DNA from: Zarea fungicola
Lineage: Eukaryota > Ascomycota > Sordariomycetes > Hypocreales > Cordycipitaceae
Reading direction: 5' to 3'
NCBI GenBank assembly: GCA_900169235.1
Contig: FWCC01000325.1
Location: 1-15,680 of the forward strand
Length of the DNA: 15,680 nt
In this document: positions 1 through 8,165 of the stretch, one piece after another
How the letters are laid out: each line of letters opens with the position of its first letter
Numbering within the stretch: position 1 is the stretch's first letter
Program-made: the position numbers and the translations under genes
Notes under the pieces: generated by a model
The model's database searches: none
What the model saw: only the letters and a program-made list of their open reading frames with translations
What the model was told of the DNA's origin: nothing

Positions 1-178
1 CTGATTGCTTGTTGAGAAGTCTGTTGAGAAGATTTATACACAATAGAGGGGTACAGCTATACAGCACGAGCAGCTCTCCGCTGACGGAAGCCGCTCACAG
101 CAAAAAACGGCCAATTGAGTAGAAGCAGTTCTGTCTCAATTTGGCGCGCAGCTGCTGCTATAGGAGGAGATTCGGGTC

Positions 179-283
179 ATGAAGCTGTACGAAAAGCCCC
201 TGGTGAGAACGTCGGCGCGTCTCCGGGCGCGCCCCGTCACGCTAATCGGAACGGTGGCACAATCATCTGTAGAGAATAGCTAG
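179..283 (+). other. Possible upstream ORF, 34 codons
   Basis: ATG at 179 is followed by 34 codons and a TAG at 281-283, about 330 bases before the kinase start. It begins MKLYEKPLVR and is Arg-rich over the GC-rich patch. It resembles no family I know. It matters only if the transcript starts upstream of 179. Confidence 0.15.
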
Positions 284-330
284 CACGTCTATTTGCTTAC
301 CCTTGAGCTAGATCACAGACGTTAAAGAAT

Positions 331-366
331 AAAGTAAAGTAAAGTAAAGTAAAGAATAAAGTAAAG
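331..366. repeat. AAAGT pentanucleotide microsatellite
   Basis: Four consecutive AAAGT units run from 331 to 350, then an interrupted unit (AAAGAAT) and one further AAAGT-like unit to 366. It is a simple-sequence repeat in the region upstream of the kinase, likely variable between isolates. Confidence 0.9.
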
Positions 367-423
367 GAGGGGTACAGCTAGTCTCCAGCCTACTAGCAAC
401 CTCGACCAAACCTGCCCCTTTTC

Positions 424-573
424 ATGGGTGACTCAGCAGTGGCGAACTCTTCTTCAGCGTCTAGCGTACATGTATTTTCATTTCTCATATATTATCAAGA
501 AATCAGGACAGCTAATCGCGCATACATATTACACGAAATTTGGGCTAATACCAAAGCCAAAAGATCTCCTTGA
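424..573 (+). other. Possible upstream ORF, 49 codons, in frame with the kinase start
   Basis: ATG at 424 opens 49 codons ending at TGA 571-573, only 39 bases before the kinase ATG and in the same frame. It begins MGDSAVANSSSA. It could be a translated upstream ORF in the leader or part of an unrecognised 5' exon. No splice signals were found that would link it convincingly. Confidence 0.2.
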
Positions 574-612
574 GGATTATGCCGTTGCGTAACCGCATTG
601 CGATCCCCAGAA

Positions 613-3600
613 ATGCCGTCAACGACACTTCATAATGACTCCCGCAAACGCGGAGTAAGTATAGTATCCGAGGCTGTGCGTGAGAGAGAAACTTTCAAGT
701 ATGAAGTATATCCCACTGCTGCGCTCCCTTTCTAGTGCAGTTTGCTCCATTGCTTGCCCCTTTGTCATACCCAGCAATTGCCGCCTGCGTTTTGCTGCCT
801 TCAAAGATGCCACCATTTCACTAGCACTTTGCTGCTTTTCTAGAACCCAATCTACTCCAAGTAATGCGGGACATAATGGACTAACGCACAATTGTAGGTA
901 TGAAGCATCCGACTTTGCGGATTTTCAGCGCAATCATACTGGCCACCGACTCGACACTGCCTCTCTTTCCACCTCGCACAACATTGTATTGACAGCACTG
1001 GCTCAGCTTGGAGTATGTCAGACCAAGGCTCAACGCGCTTTAATATCTCTCTTCGACGTTGAATATGAGTACATCATCGCTGAGGCTACTGCTTGCACGC
1101 CGCTGGCGCCTAGGCAATCAGCGGCTAGTTGCCCAGAGCCGCTCTGGTTTTGCGGCACAGCCATGCCTCGCCACCACTGGGTCGGCGAGCAAGTACTCAA
1201 TGCAGTAAACGGCCACGGACCCACATATAACACAGAACTTCCTCTATTTCTCGTTGATATGGCGTCTGACGCTCACTGTGCTGCCAAGCCGATTTGCCGT
1301 TCCTTGGCGCCCGGCCTGTTTTATGCTGCAGTACCGATTCGTACATTCAGAGGCATTAATATTGGTACCTACTGCGTGCTCAGCTCTAATGGAATAGAGA
1401 CTTGGGATGATCGGTCTACAAAGTTTCTGCGAGGCATATCTCATGCTATTATGGAGCACCTAGAAGGTAATCGGATAAAGTCTAACCACCGCCGGAATGT
1501 GCGAGTTAGTCGAGGCCTTGGGTCTTTTCTGGAAGGCAAGTCAACCTTGTCTGGTTGGCAAGCCGGACCAAATTCTGCGTCATTTCTCAACCGTGCTGGC
1601 TTCGAAGGCGCATTGGATCCAACACAGCAACAAATAGAGAACGAGGACCGAGACGAGGACACAACGGAGCAGCCTTCATCAACGTCGACTGTAGGCTTTG
1701 ACGTGGCACACAATAATCCAGCTAGCAGTCCACTCGAAGCGAGAAATGGAGTTTTGGGACCGATCCATGCCATTAGCTCGGTGCCGTCTGAAAATATTTT
1801 AAGCGACTCATCTACTGTCAAAACCAGCGCAGTACGAAGAAAGGCTTTAAAAAAGTCAGCAAGCGGGATAAATGGCGTTTATGCCAAAGCGGCTAATATT
1901 ATTCGCGAAGCCCTCGAGGTTAGCGGATGTGTTTTCTATGACGTCACAGTTGGCTCCTATAGGAGATCCCAAGACAAAAGCACGAGAGACGACGACAATC
2001 TTGATTCCAATAGCCAATTCTCTTTGACTAGCAGTAGCGATGATAATCCTTCCATTTCGCCGTTAGAGGACGCAGCTTCGCAGTGTCAGACGCTTGGATT
2101 CTCTACGTCTGATGTATCAAGCATAAACTTGGGCAAACTACCTCAGAATGAGGGCGTTCTGCCTAAAGCAGCTCTAGCGAAGCTGCTTCGACGGTACCCT
2201 AATGGGAAAATCTTCAGTTTTGATGCAATTGGCGAACTGCAATACAGCGACGTTTCTGAAGATGATAGCACATACAAAGCGTTGAGCGATGAAATCTCCT
2301 CGGCTCCGACTGGTGACAGTGCTGACGGGTCTGCCTCTACGGCGGCAAAAAGAAAACAAGCTTCTAGGAGTCTACGCCGTGTTAAAGAGGGCGCATTAAT
2401 TCAGAAAGCGTTTCCCGGCGCTCGAAGTGTTGCGTTTATGCCTGTGTGGGATGTTAAACAAGAGAGATGGTTTTCAGCCAATTTTATTTACACCTTAACG
2501 CCTACACGGGCCTTTACTTTGGAAGCAGAGCTAAGTAATTTAAATGTATTTGCAAAGCTTATCGCAACAGAGATACATAATCTGGAAACTCTACAATCAA
2601 ACCAAGCAAAATCGGATGCGTTAGGGTCGCTATCTCACGAGCTACGGTCGCCACTACACGGTATTATCTTAGGAGCCGAGTTATTAAATAACACAGGCCT
2701 CAGTGTGTTTCAAAGCAACGCGGCTTATATTATAGAAACATGTTGTCGGACTTTACTGGACACCGTGGATCATTTACTTGATTACTCTAAGATTAATAGC
2801 TTTGCTGAAAAGCGCAAAGGGCCCACAATGGGCCTCTCGCCTGCAAATCAGAGAGCAACAGAGTACAACCAATTTGGCAAAAAAAGACTATATGCAAATA
2901 CCAGCATTGATGCTGTTCTTGAGGAAGTCATAGAAAGCGTATTTGCAGGTCATAGCTTTCAGCGGAGATCTATTCAACACTTGGCCAAAAATGACACAGC
3001 GCAGCAACTATATACCACTGCACATACTCGATCAGACTCCTCACAAGCAATGGAGCAGCTCGGACCAGGCATTAGCAGTGCCATTGAGGATGCCACAGCA
3101 TTCGGAGATGTTCTCGTAAATGTCTCTATTGATCCAGATTGTGACTGGCTATTCAATGTACAAGTTGGAGCCATTCGAAGAATCATTATGAATTTATTCG
3201 GAAACTCACTCAAGTACACCAAACGAGGTACCATACTCGTAAGCCTTGAGCAACAGACTGCTGCTACCAAACGTAGCAGTGAAGAACGTATCGTCAAACT
3301 TGTAGTGCAAGATACAGGGAAAGGTATCAGCCACGACTACCTTCAGCATAAACTCTTAAAGCCATTCTCACAAGAAGACGAGCTTGCCTCAGGGACAGGG
3401 CTTGGATTAAGCTTCGTTAAGACAGTTGTGACCCAAGAACAAGGTCGGATTTCTGTCAAAAGTCAAGTCGGCATCGGCACGACAATCACCGTCAAACTGC
3501 CGCTGGAGCAAGCTTATCGGGCTGCCGGGCCGAGTGCAGCCGGTCAGATGGCGGGAACAAACGACGACTTCCATGAGCAGAGACAGGACCTTAAGGGACT

Positions 3601-4677
3601 TCGCGTCAAATTCGTTGGGTTTGAATCTGGGGAAGAAAAAGTTGATACAATTTCTGCGCGTGACATTGTTCAAGGTATTTGCCGCGACTGGTTGCACATG
3701 GATATGCTGGTGGAAAAGCCATCAGCTTCACTTTCTTCAATTTTGCCCGATGTGGTGATCTGGTCTTATAATGGTCTGCCACAATCCTTTGAGGACATTG
3801 CTCAGCTGAAGCAGACTCCAAATGTTGTTATCTGCCCGGATGCCGGAGCAGCATACCAGAGGTTCACGCGATACCAAACACCTGGCGATGAGAGCGGACT
3901 CGCCTTCATATCGCAGCCGTATGTACAAAATCTGAACTGGTAGCAGCTCAACCACTGTGCTAATTGGTTTACTTCAGATTTGGCCCCCGTAAACTAGCGA
4001 AAACATTGCATCTCGCATACCGCCGTTGGATGGGTGTGCCAAAGCTGCCTTCCCAGCTACGCCCTTCTAGACCTGTTCGAAGCCATAGTTCATCTGGCAA
4101 TTGGTCAGCGCAATCTAGCGGTTCCTTACAGCGGTCGCCTACTGAATTGTCGACCGGCCCCGCTCGAGTAGTGACTACTTCTACACTGCAAGTTCCTTTG
4201 CAAGCTGAGGCGGCAATGCCGCCATTTACCAGCGATCTCATAAAAAACAAGCTTCTGTTGGTGGACGACAATAGTATAAATGTGAAAGTCCTCTCTGCCT
4301 ATATAGCGAAACTTGGGTTGCCGTACGAGACGGCGTCCAACGGCAAAGAAGCTGTCGATACATACACAGAGTGTCCCGATCAATTTGCTGGAATATTGAT
4401 GGACATCTCGATGCCTGTAATGAACGGGTTTGAGGCAACAAGGGAGATTCGTGCCCATGAGCATGCCAAGAAAATACCTCGTGTGGCAATTTTGGCGCTC
4501 ACTGGCTTGGCGTCTGAAAGCGCTCAGAGAGAGGCACTTGAGAGCGGAGTGGACGTTTTTTTGACAAAACCTGTCAGACTCGAGACACTTAGCGACTCAC
4601 TGGCATCCATGTCCATTAGTCAAACGGCTGCGCCAGGTGAGGGAAGTAAATACGATGGACAAACTAACACGAGGTAA
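613..4677 (+). CDS. Hybrid histidine kinase with GAF-like regions and C-terminal receiver, three exons (613-698, 898-3918, 3978-4677)
   Basis: The spliced length is 3807 nt, giving 1268 residues. This should be a two-component phosphorelay sensor: it autophosphorylates on His, passes phosphate to its own receiver Asp, then to an HPt protein. Seen: GAF-like region about 57-215 (LTALAQLG, RALISLFD, EYIIAEAT); low-complexity Ser-rich linker; second GAF-like region about 350-600; H-box SHELRSPLHG with His609; N-box NLFGN (794-798); G1 DTGKG (834-838); G2 GTGLGL (861 on); receiver about 1127-1245 with acidic pair D1132/D1133, acceptor Asp1178 in LMDISMP, Thr1211 and Lys1233. No transmembrane segment was noticed, so it is probably cytosolic. 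The ATG at 613 was chosen because its frame gives SEAVRERETFKYE, which resembles the N-terminus I recall for this fungal kinase group. The second intron joins ISQP to FGPRKLAK and removes the in-frame stop at 3941. All key catalytic residues are present. The kinase class was not assigned. Confidence 0.9.
699..897 (+). other. Intron 1 of the hybrid histidine kinase (199 nt)
   Basis: Donor GTATGA at 699, branch CTAAC at 881-885, acceptor TAG at 895-897. Splicing (phase 2) joins the exon 1 frame to the long frame beginning with YEASDF and removes the stop that exon 1 would meet at 733. It is over three times longer than the other introns of this gene. An 8-bp direct repeat (GTATGAAG) lies at 699-706 and 898-905, on both sides of the intron. 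The long frame is also open through the intron, so unspliced RNA could encode a different N-terminus. Confidence 0.7.
3919..3977 (+). other. Intron 2 of the hybrid histidine kinase (59 nt)
   Basis: Donor GTATGT (3919-3924), branch GCTAAT (3959-3964) and acceptor TTCAG ending at 3977 are near-consensus fungal signals. Removal restores the frame between ISQP and FGPRKLAK, leading into the receiver domain. Without it the kinase would stop at 3941-3943 with no receiver. Confidence 0.92.
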
Positions 4678-4951
4678 AATGAGTGGTGTTGTTTTGTCTA
4701 CTAAAATAAATATTCTCGATCAGTCTAGCCTCTCTTAAAGATTAAGCTGGTACCAAGGCGATCTCGACTTACATGTATATAATTGATTACAAAAATTTAT
4801 GCTTCTTGCAGTCTGCGCGCGGCGGGTGCGCGTCGGGCGCCGGCGCGGATTTAGAGCGTGCATTTACCCTCTCTGAGGGTGCGCAGGAGTTTACGAGTGC
4901 GTGACCCATAAGAAAAAGTGGGGCGTGGCACGAGTAGTTGAACAACAGTTT

Positions 4952-5018
4952 TCTCCGAGACGACAAGCGGCTTACGATAGTGTAAGCCCCCCCCTTCGGT
5001 CGTCGTAGAGCACGGAGA
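4952..5018. repeat. Three-tier imperfect inverted repeat / hairpin
   Basis: Three sets of complementary arms nest inside each other: TCTCCG (4952-4957) with CGGAGA (5013-5018); GACGAC (4959-4964) with GTCGTC (4999-5004); GGCTTAC (4969-4975) with GTAAGCC (4982-4988) around a 6-nt loop. The 3' side carries eight C at 4987-4994. It lacks the conserved T-arm of a tRNA. It could be a structured RNA element or a relic of an inverted-repeat element. Confidence 0.5.
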
Positions 5019-5287
5019 TAGGACTTTGCAATGCTGCAGCTTAAATATGCATTCTTAACTGTAGCCTACTGGCACTGCACTCCTGTTCATTGGCTCCTGG
5101 AATGCGTGGGCTCCGTGCTGACAAATGGGTTATAAAAGTAAAAAGATACCTGCCGTTCTTGTCACGGTCAGGTTCGGTCAGGGAGATGCATTTAAAGACA
5201 GCGTGTAGTACTTGATTTTCTGTATCTAAGGATGAACTGGCTACCTTCTAATATAGTTAATTAAGAGGCCTCCTTGTGGCGAATATC

Positions 5288-5317
5288 TTCAGCTGTACAG
5301 GGACAATTCAGCTGTAC
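5288..5317 (+). repeat. Paired TTCAGCTGTAC boxes
   Basis: An identical 11-mer occurs at 5288-5298 and 5307-5317, start to start 19 bp (about two helical turns). Each contains the palindrome CAGCTG, an E-box-type core that fungal bHLH factors can bind. The inner AGCTGTAC also occurs elsewhere in the window on either strand. Confidence 0.5.
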
Positions 5318-5320
5318 TAG

Positions 5321-5491
5321 GATACTCAGGCTGTGACAGAAGGTGCTCTTATTGTGACAAAAGCCGTATCTTCAAACATCTCAGCCACTGTCTCTACATT
5401 AGCCGCGTTTGGGTTCGACATGGCCAAGTCTAAATCCAACATGAATATCGCCCGTATTTTGCTCGTCGCCGTCTATACCCCTGTTTCGTAG
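5321..5491 (+). CDS. Open frame of unknown status
   Basis: An unbroken frame of 56 codons runs between TAG 5318-5320 and TAG 5489-5491. It is Ala/Ser/Val-rich and hydrophobic (contains SSNISATVSTLAAFGFD) with inner Met codons at about 5420 and 5441. A CTCAG acceptor-like sequence lies at 5325-5329. It may be an internal exon or a relic exon of a gene also including the frame at 5547-5732. No splice path joining them in frame was found. The family is not recognised. Confidence 0.2.
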   Translation, partial: DTQAVTEGALIVTKAVSSNISATVSTLAAFGFDMAKSKSNMNIARILLVAVYTPVS

Positions 5492-5546
5492 ATCCGCCAG
5501 CACGCGGCGAGCGAAATTATAAACTTACTCTGTATTTCCATTTGCT

Positions 5547-5732
5547 ATGTCGAAACAACCTGCATCAGAAGCCGAGCTGCTTACAACGGGTCGAAGTGAC
5601 TCCACCCGCATACTACGCATGACTTTGCCTGTCATCTTGACCGAACTAAGGGATTCTGCCCTCACTTGGGAAAATAAAATTCTTCCCGTCTATCAAGACC
5701 AATCTCAAAGCCTCGCGGATTATCAACGGTAG
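5547..5732 (+). CDS. Small hypothetical protein, 61 residues
   Basis: ATG at 5547 opens 61 codons to TAG 5730-5732. The product is hydrophilic and looks helical (for example VILTELRDSALTWENK), with no signal peptide, membrane segment or known motif. A TATA-like sequence (ATTATAAAC) lies about 28 bases upstream. Its codon content looks plausible for coding, but a 61-codon frame can arise by chance. It may be one exon of a longer, perhaps broken gene. Function unknown. Confidence 0.3.
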   Translation: MSKQPASEAELLTTGRSDSTRILRMTLPVILTELRDSALTWENKILPVYQDQSQSLADYQR

Positions 5733-5965
5733 AGTAGTTCCGCCCTTGAGAGGTGTAGCCAGGCTATGAGGGCGCGATAGCTCACGTCTAGCCATTCTTG
5801 ATTCACCTTTTTCAATTAATACTACGCAGCATTATTACTAAACTTTAGAGTATTGAATTGAGAATCATATTTTTGCCGGCAAGTTGTTTTCTGTTTCCAA
5901 GCAGCCCTTGCATTTGCTTCTGTACTCTTGGCAGCGTAGGAATTTGCCTGGATCTTGCTACCGAA

Positions 5966-6856
5966 TCACACTATGTCTAAAAGCTGTATTTGACACAACA
6001 TCGCCCAGTGGCATATCTGTTTTGAACGCTCTCTGCGACATGGATAGTCTACTTCAGACACGAGGTGGCATAAGCTTGTGTGGCCGACAGTCCCGAGGCT
6101 CGAACCTGGCTGAATGCCAATATCGTTCAGGCTGCGATGCTTTATCGGTAGCTTCACCTCGGGATGGCACATATGGTAATGCCTGGTGAGCGCATTAGTG
6201 CGGCTGAAAGTCTTCTCAATCGTGCAACAGTCGCATTGAACCTTGTGCTTTCTTTCGTTGTGAATTGTGTCCTCGTGTCGGGTAAGATCATATGGTCGAA
6301 AGAAGAGGGTGCTGCATGATTTTCCTGTGCTGGGGTTGATGCGGTCGCAGCGATGAGGCCCCGCCTGGCTGTTAAAAACAGCAGATGCCATATTAGTATC
6401 CTGTGCTTGCAACGCACTGAGATTTTGCGATTGTCTGTGGCCCTCCCGTTTGTGGTTCTGTAGTTGAATAGGCGTATCAAATCGTATAGTACAGCCGTGA
6501 TACGTGCACGTGTAAGTGCCACTGTTGGCCCCGACTCTGGAAGGCCGGTTGCCAGCAGCTGCGGTCCGCACCTCTGACACACTGGATCCCGACGACCCTA
6601 ACCTCGGCGATGGAGTAATATCATTTATTGTTTGAGCTCGTGAGATGAAAGGATATTGTTGCAGTATTTTGTTACCCCTCGGCATTTGACTGCAAGACCT
6701 TTGATCGGAAGGTTCCTGGCTTGAAGGAAGCTCGCCATGGCCGATCGCAGCCTCTGATGCGACAGCTTTGTTATATTCATCGATGTCGAAGTTATTCGAG
6801 CCTTCTGGGAAGAGTGGAAAGTTTGGTTCACCATTCACGCCAGTAAATTTGAGCAT
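5966..6856 (-). CDS. C2H2 zinc-finger protein, probably a transcription regulator (5' exon unresolved)
   Basis: The frame from ATG 6854-6856 encodes 296 residues. Three C2H2-type fingers are visible: C117/C122/H135/H140; C170/C181/H194/H199 within the motif HRCDRINPSTGKSC and PYDLTRHEDTIH; and C208/C211/H226/H231 within EKTFSRTNALTRH. The long Cys-Cys loop of finger 2 followed by TFSR resembles, from memory, the DNA-binding end of filamentous-fungal Rpn4-like proteins, which activate proteasome genes. That assignment is inference. The same frame is open upstream of the ATG to about 6930 and reads coding-like (PKTISPRDT just before Met1), so the true start is probably in an upstream exon not located. 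The 50-odd residues after the last finger look poorly conserved, so a missed 3' intron or frame damage is possible. Confidence 0.75.
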   Translation of the reverse strand: MLKFTGVNGEPNFPLFPEGSNNFDIDEYNKAVASEAAIGHGELPSSQEPSDQRSCSQMPRGNKILQQYPFISRAQTINDITPSPRLGSSGSSVSEVRTAAAGNRPSRVGANSGTYTCTYHGCTIRFDTPIQLQNHKREGHRQSQNLSALQAQDTNMASAVFNSQAGPHRCDRINPSTGKSCSTLFFRPYDLTRHEDTIHNERKHKVQCDCCTIEKTFSRTNALTRHYHMCHPEVKLPIKHRSLNDIGIQPGSSLGTVGHTSLCHLVSEVDYPCRRERSKQICHWAMLCQIQLLDIV

Positions 6857-6930
6857 CGTATCCCTTGGCGAAATTGTCTTTGGCGTCTTGGTATCGGCCT
6901 CGGCGTATATCTTAGGGTTTTGGCTGGCTA

Positions 6931-7250
6931 CGTAACTTGCAGTATGTTAAACAATCCCATACCAAAAATGCGGGCAGCGATACATGTATCTTATTTGTTT
7001 TAAGGTTGAGCATCTGTCTATATTAAGGTCTGATTAGAACTTCCCTAATACATGGCTTCATGTTTCTTCACCTTAATTTCAATATGCAAACAAAAGAGAT
7101 TTCAGGGTGCAATAATAGTGTAAAATAATCCATAAACTCGAAACTGCAGAAAATCACAGACCAGCCTGGAGGCTTTCATGTTCCTAAGCAGACCATGCGT
7201 ACGGCGGAAGTAAAGTAATCATGGCTACATTATGATATATGAATAAAATA
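6931..7250. other. AT-rich intergenic spacer
   Basis: No gene was recognised. It probably holds the 5' exon and promoter of the minus-strand zinc-finger gene on its left side and the 3' end of the minus-strand gene at 7251-7694 on its right. GTATGG (from 6962) and GTATCG (from 6983) on the minus strand are possible donor sites for the missing zinc-finger 5' intron, but no in-frame solution was found. Confidence 0.35.
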
Positions 7251-7694
7251 TTATTCAAGAGCTGGAGTTTTGGCAGCTAATGTTGTGTCATTGCTGTCAA
7301 GGTAGGATGCAAAGTAGCCCACTAAGGAATCGAGTGATCCTGTGCGAAAGATCTGGACAGCGTGATGCCATTGTGCAGCAGCGACTAAGCTAGGGTTGGC
7401 CACAATCTCGTCACTGAGTGATTCAAGCATGGTATTGAGCTCAAGAATGCGCATCTCTTTTCGAATAGCTAACTCTTCGTAGAACTCCTCCTTCGTTGTT
7501 GCCGTGACCGCGGTTCTTAACAGATCGCGGTGAAACGCCTGCGGATCCTGAATTGTCGATGGAAAGGTGTTATACTGCTCATGAAGCTGTTTGAATTCTT
7601 CGTCCATCTTCAACCCAAACTTCCAGGCAGGCCATGCCCATCCCGGATCGTTCATATTGTAATGTGCTGTGATTGTGACTTCTTTGGCGAGCAT
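7251..7694 (-). CDS. Hypothetical protein, 147 residues
   Basis: An intronless frame runs from ATG 7692-7694 to TAA 7251-7253. An in-frame stop lies about 14 codons upstream, so this is the first usable Met; the next is Met14. The N-terminal part is aromatic-rich (PGWAWPAWKFGLKMDEEF) and the rest is predicted helical and charged, ending with a hydrophobic QIFRTGSLDSLVGYFASYL segment. There is no signal peptide, membrane span or catalytic motif. Composition and length are good evidence for a real gene. I have the impression that similar fungal proteins of unknown function exist but cannot name a family. Confidence 0.6.
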   Translation of the reverse strand: MLAKEVTITAHYNMNDPGWAWPAWKFGLKMDEEFKQLHEQYNTFPSTIQDPQAFHRDLLRTAVTATTKEEFYEELAIRKEMRILELNTMLESLSDEIVANPSLVAAAQWHHAVQIFRTGSLDSLVGYFASYLDSNDTTLAAKTPALE

Positions 7695-7900
7695 GAGAAG
7701 CTTCGTGCGTTTATAAAATCTTGAGGTGCAGCTTTACTGAGACTAATGAATGGGGAATGGAGGACGCGGGGAAAGTGTCATGACGTCTAGCACGACGAAC
7801 TGCCGGTGTGCCTGTACATTTGCCGAGTTACACGCAAGGCAGCAGTAGTGTACGAAACATCCCGCAGCGCGACACCAATCCTGGCGAGAATGACGATTAA
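7695..7900. other. Intergenic spacer
   Basis: No gene was seen. It separates the minus-strand hypothetical gene from the start of the duplicated endosulfine-type segment, so it should contain the promoter of the gene at 7251-7694. Confidence 0.3.
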
Positions 7901-8165
7901 TTATGAATAGTATAAATCATTGCACAAGAAGCTACCTTCCACAGCTGGCGATAATTGATGTCCCATTAGCAATCATTATGTCTGGAAGTCAGAGCCTAGA
8001 TCGGCAAACTGAAAAATAATCGCATTTTTTTGACTGTTATGGAGATACGTTGCCTAGAAGCAAACTCCTTCACGGGCCGCTAGAGGTCGGCCTCTAGAAA
8101 CATTGCTTGTGCCCTGTAATTCTGACAGTCTGTGCAGAAACGGTCCTATTTGATGGATACTGCAG
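7901..8165 (+). pseudogene. Decayed tandem copy of the endosulfine gene (promoter, exon 1, intron, start of exon 2)
   Basis: This aligns with the intact gene at 8902-9300 at a constant offset of 924 bp. Shared landmarks are TATAAATC (7911-7918 and 8836-8843), AATCATTATG with the start codon (7978 and 8902), CAGAGC..GAT..CAAACT just after it, and 47 bp at 8041-8087 versus 8965-9011 that match at 37 positions by eye. The copy is broken. After 13 codons it meets TAA (8017-8019), the donor has become GTCGGC, and exon 2 reads TATTTGAT where the intact gene has TATTTTGAT, a one-base loss. The residual peptide GDTLPRSKLL and the KRSY-like exon 2 start identify it. Homology ends near 8150-8170, where phosphoketolase sequence begins. 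It is not expected to make a functional protein. Confidence 0.75.

Larger units (their letters stand above)
1..612. promoter_or_regulatory. Upstream region of the histidine kinase gene
   Basis: No gene was recognised here. The stretch holds a 9-bp direct repeat (GTTGAGAAG at 11-19 and 23-31), a 14-bp repeat (GAGGGGTACAGCTA at 46-59 and 367-380), a GC-rich patch near 211-240, a pentanucleotide microsatellite, and two ATG-started short frames that could be upstream ORFs if the leader is long. No clear TATA box was assigned. Confidence 0.4.
4678..5320. other. Intergenic spacer downstream of the histidine kinase
   Basis: No gene was recognised. From left to right it holds AT-rich presumed 3' sequence after the kinase stop, a sharp GC-rich patch (4812-4849), a structured inverted repeat (4952-5018) with a run of eight C, a TATA-like element (GTTATAAAAG near 5128), a 10-bp tandem motif (CGGTCAGG at 5165-5172 and 5175-5182), and paired TTCAGCTGTAC boxes. 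Confidence 0.5.

Noticed and set aside
1441..3297. Minus-strand frames inside the histidine kinase
   Set aside because: They are antisense shadows of the kinase coding sequence with no domain of their own.
3941..3943. Nonsense mutation splitting the histidine kinase into two genes
   Set aside because: A 59-nt intron with near-consensus signals removes this stop and restores the frame exactly.
4952..5018. tRNA gene at the nested hairpin
   Set aside because: The arms do not form a cloverleaf, and the T-arm GTTCRA box and a proper anticodon arm are absent.
5884..6189. 101-codon plus-strand frame
   Set aside because: It is antisense to the zinc-finger gene and has no motif.
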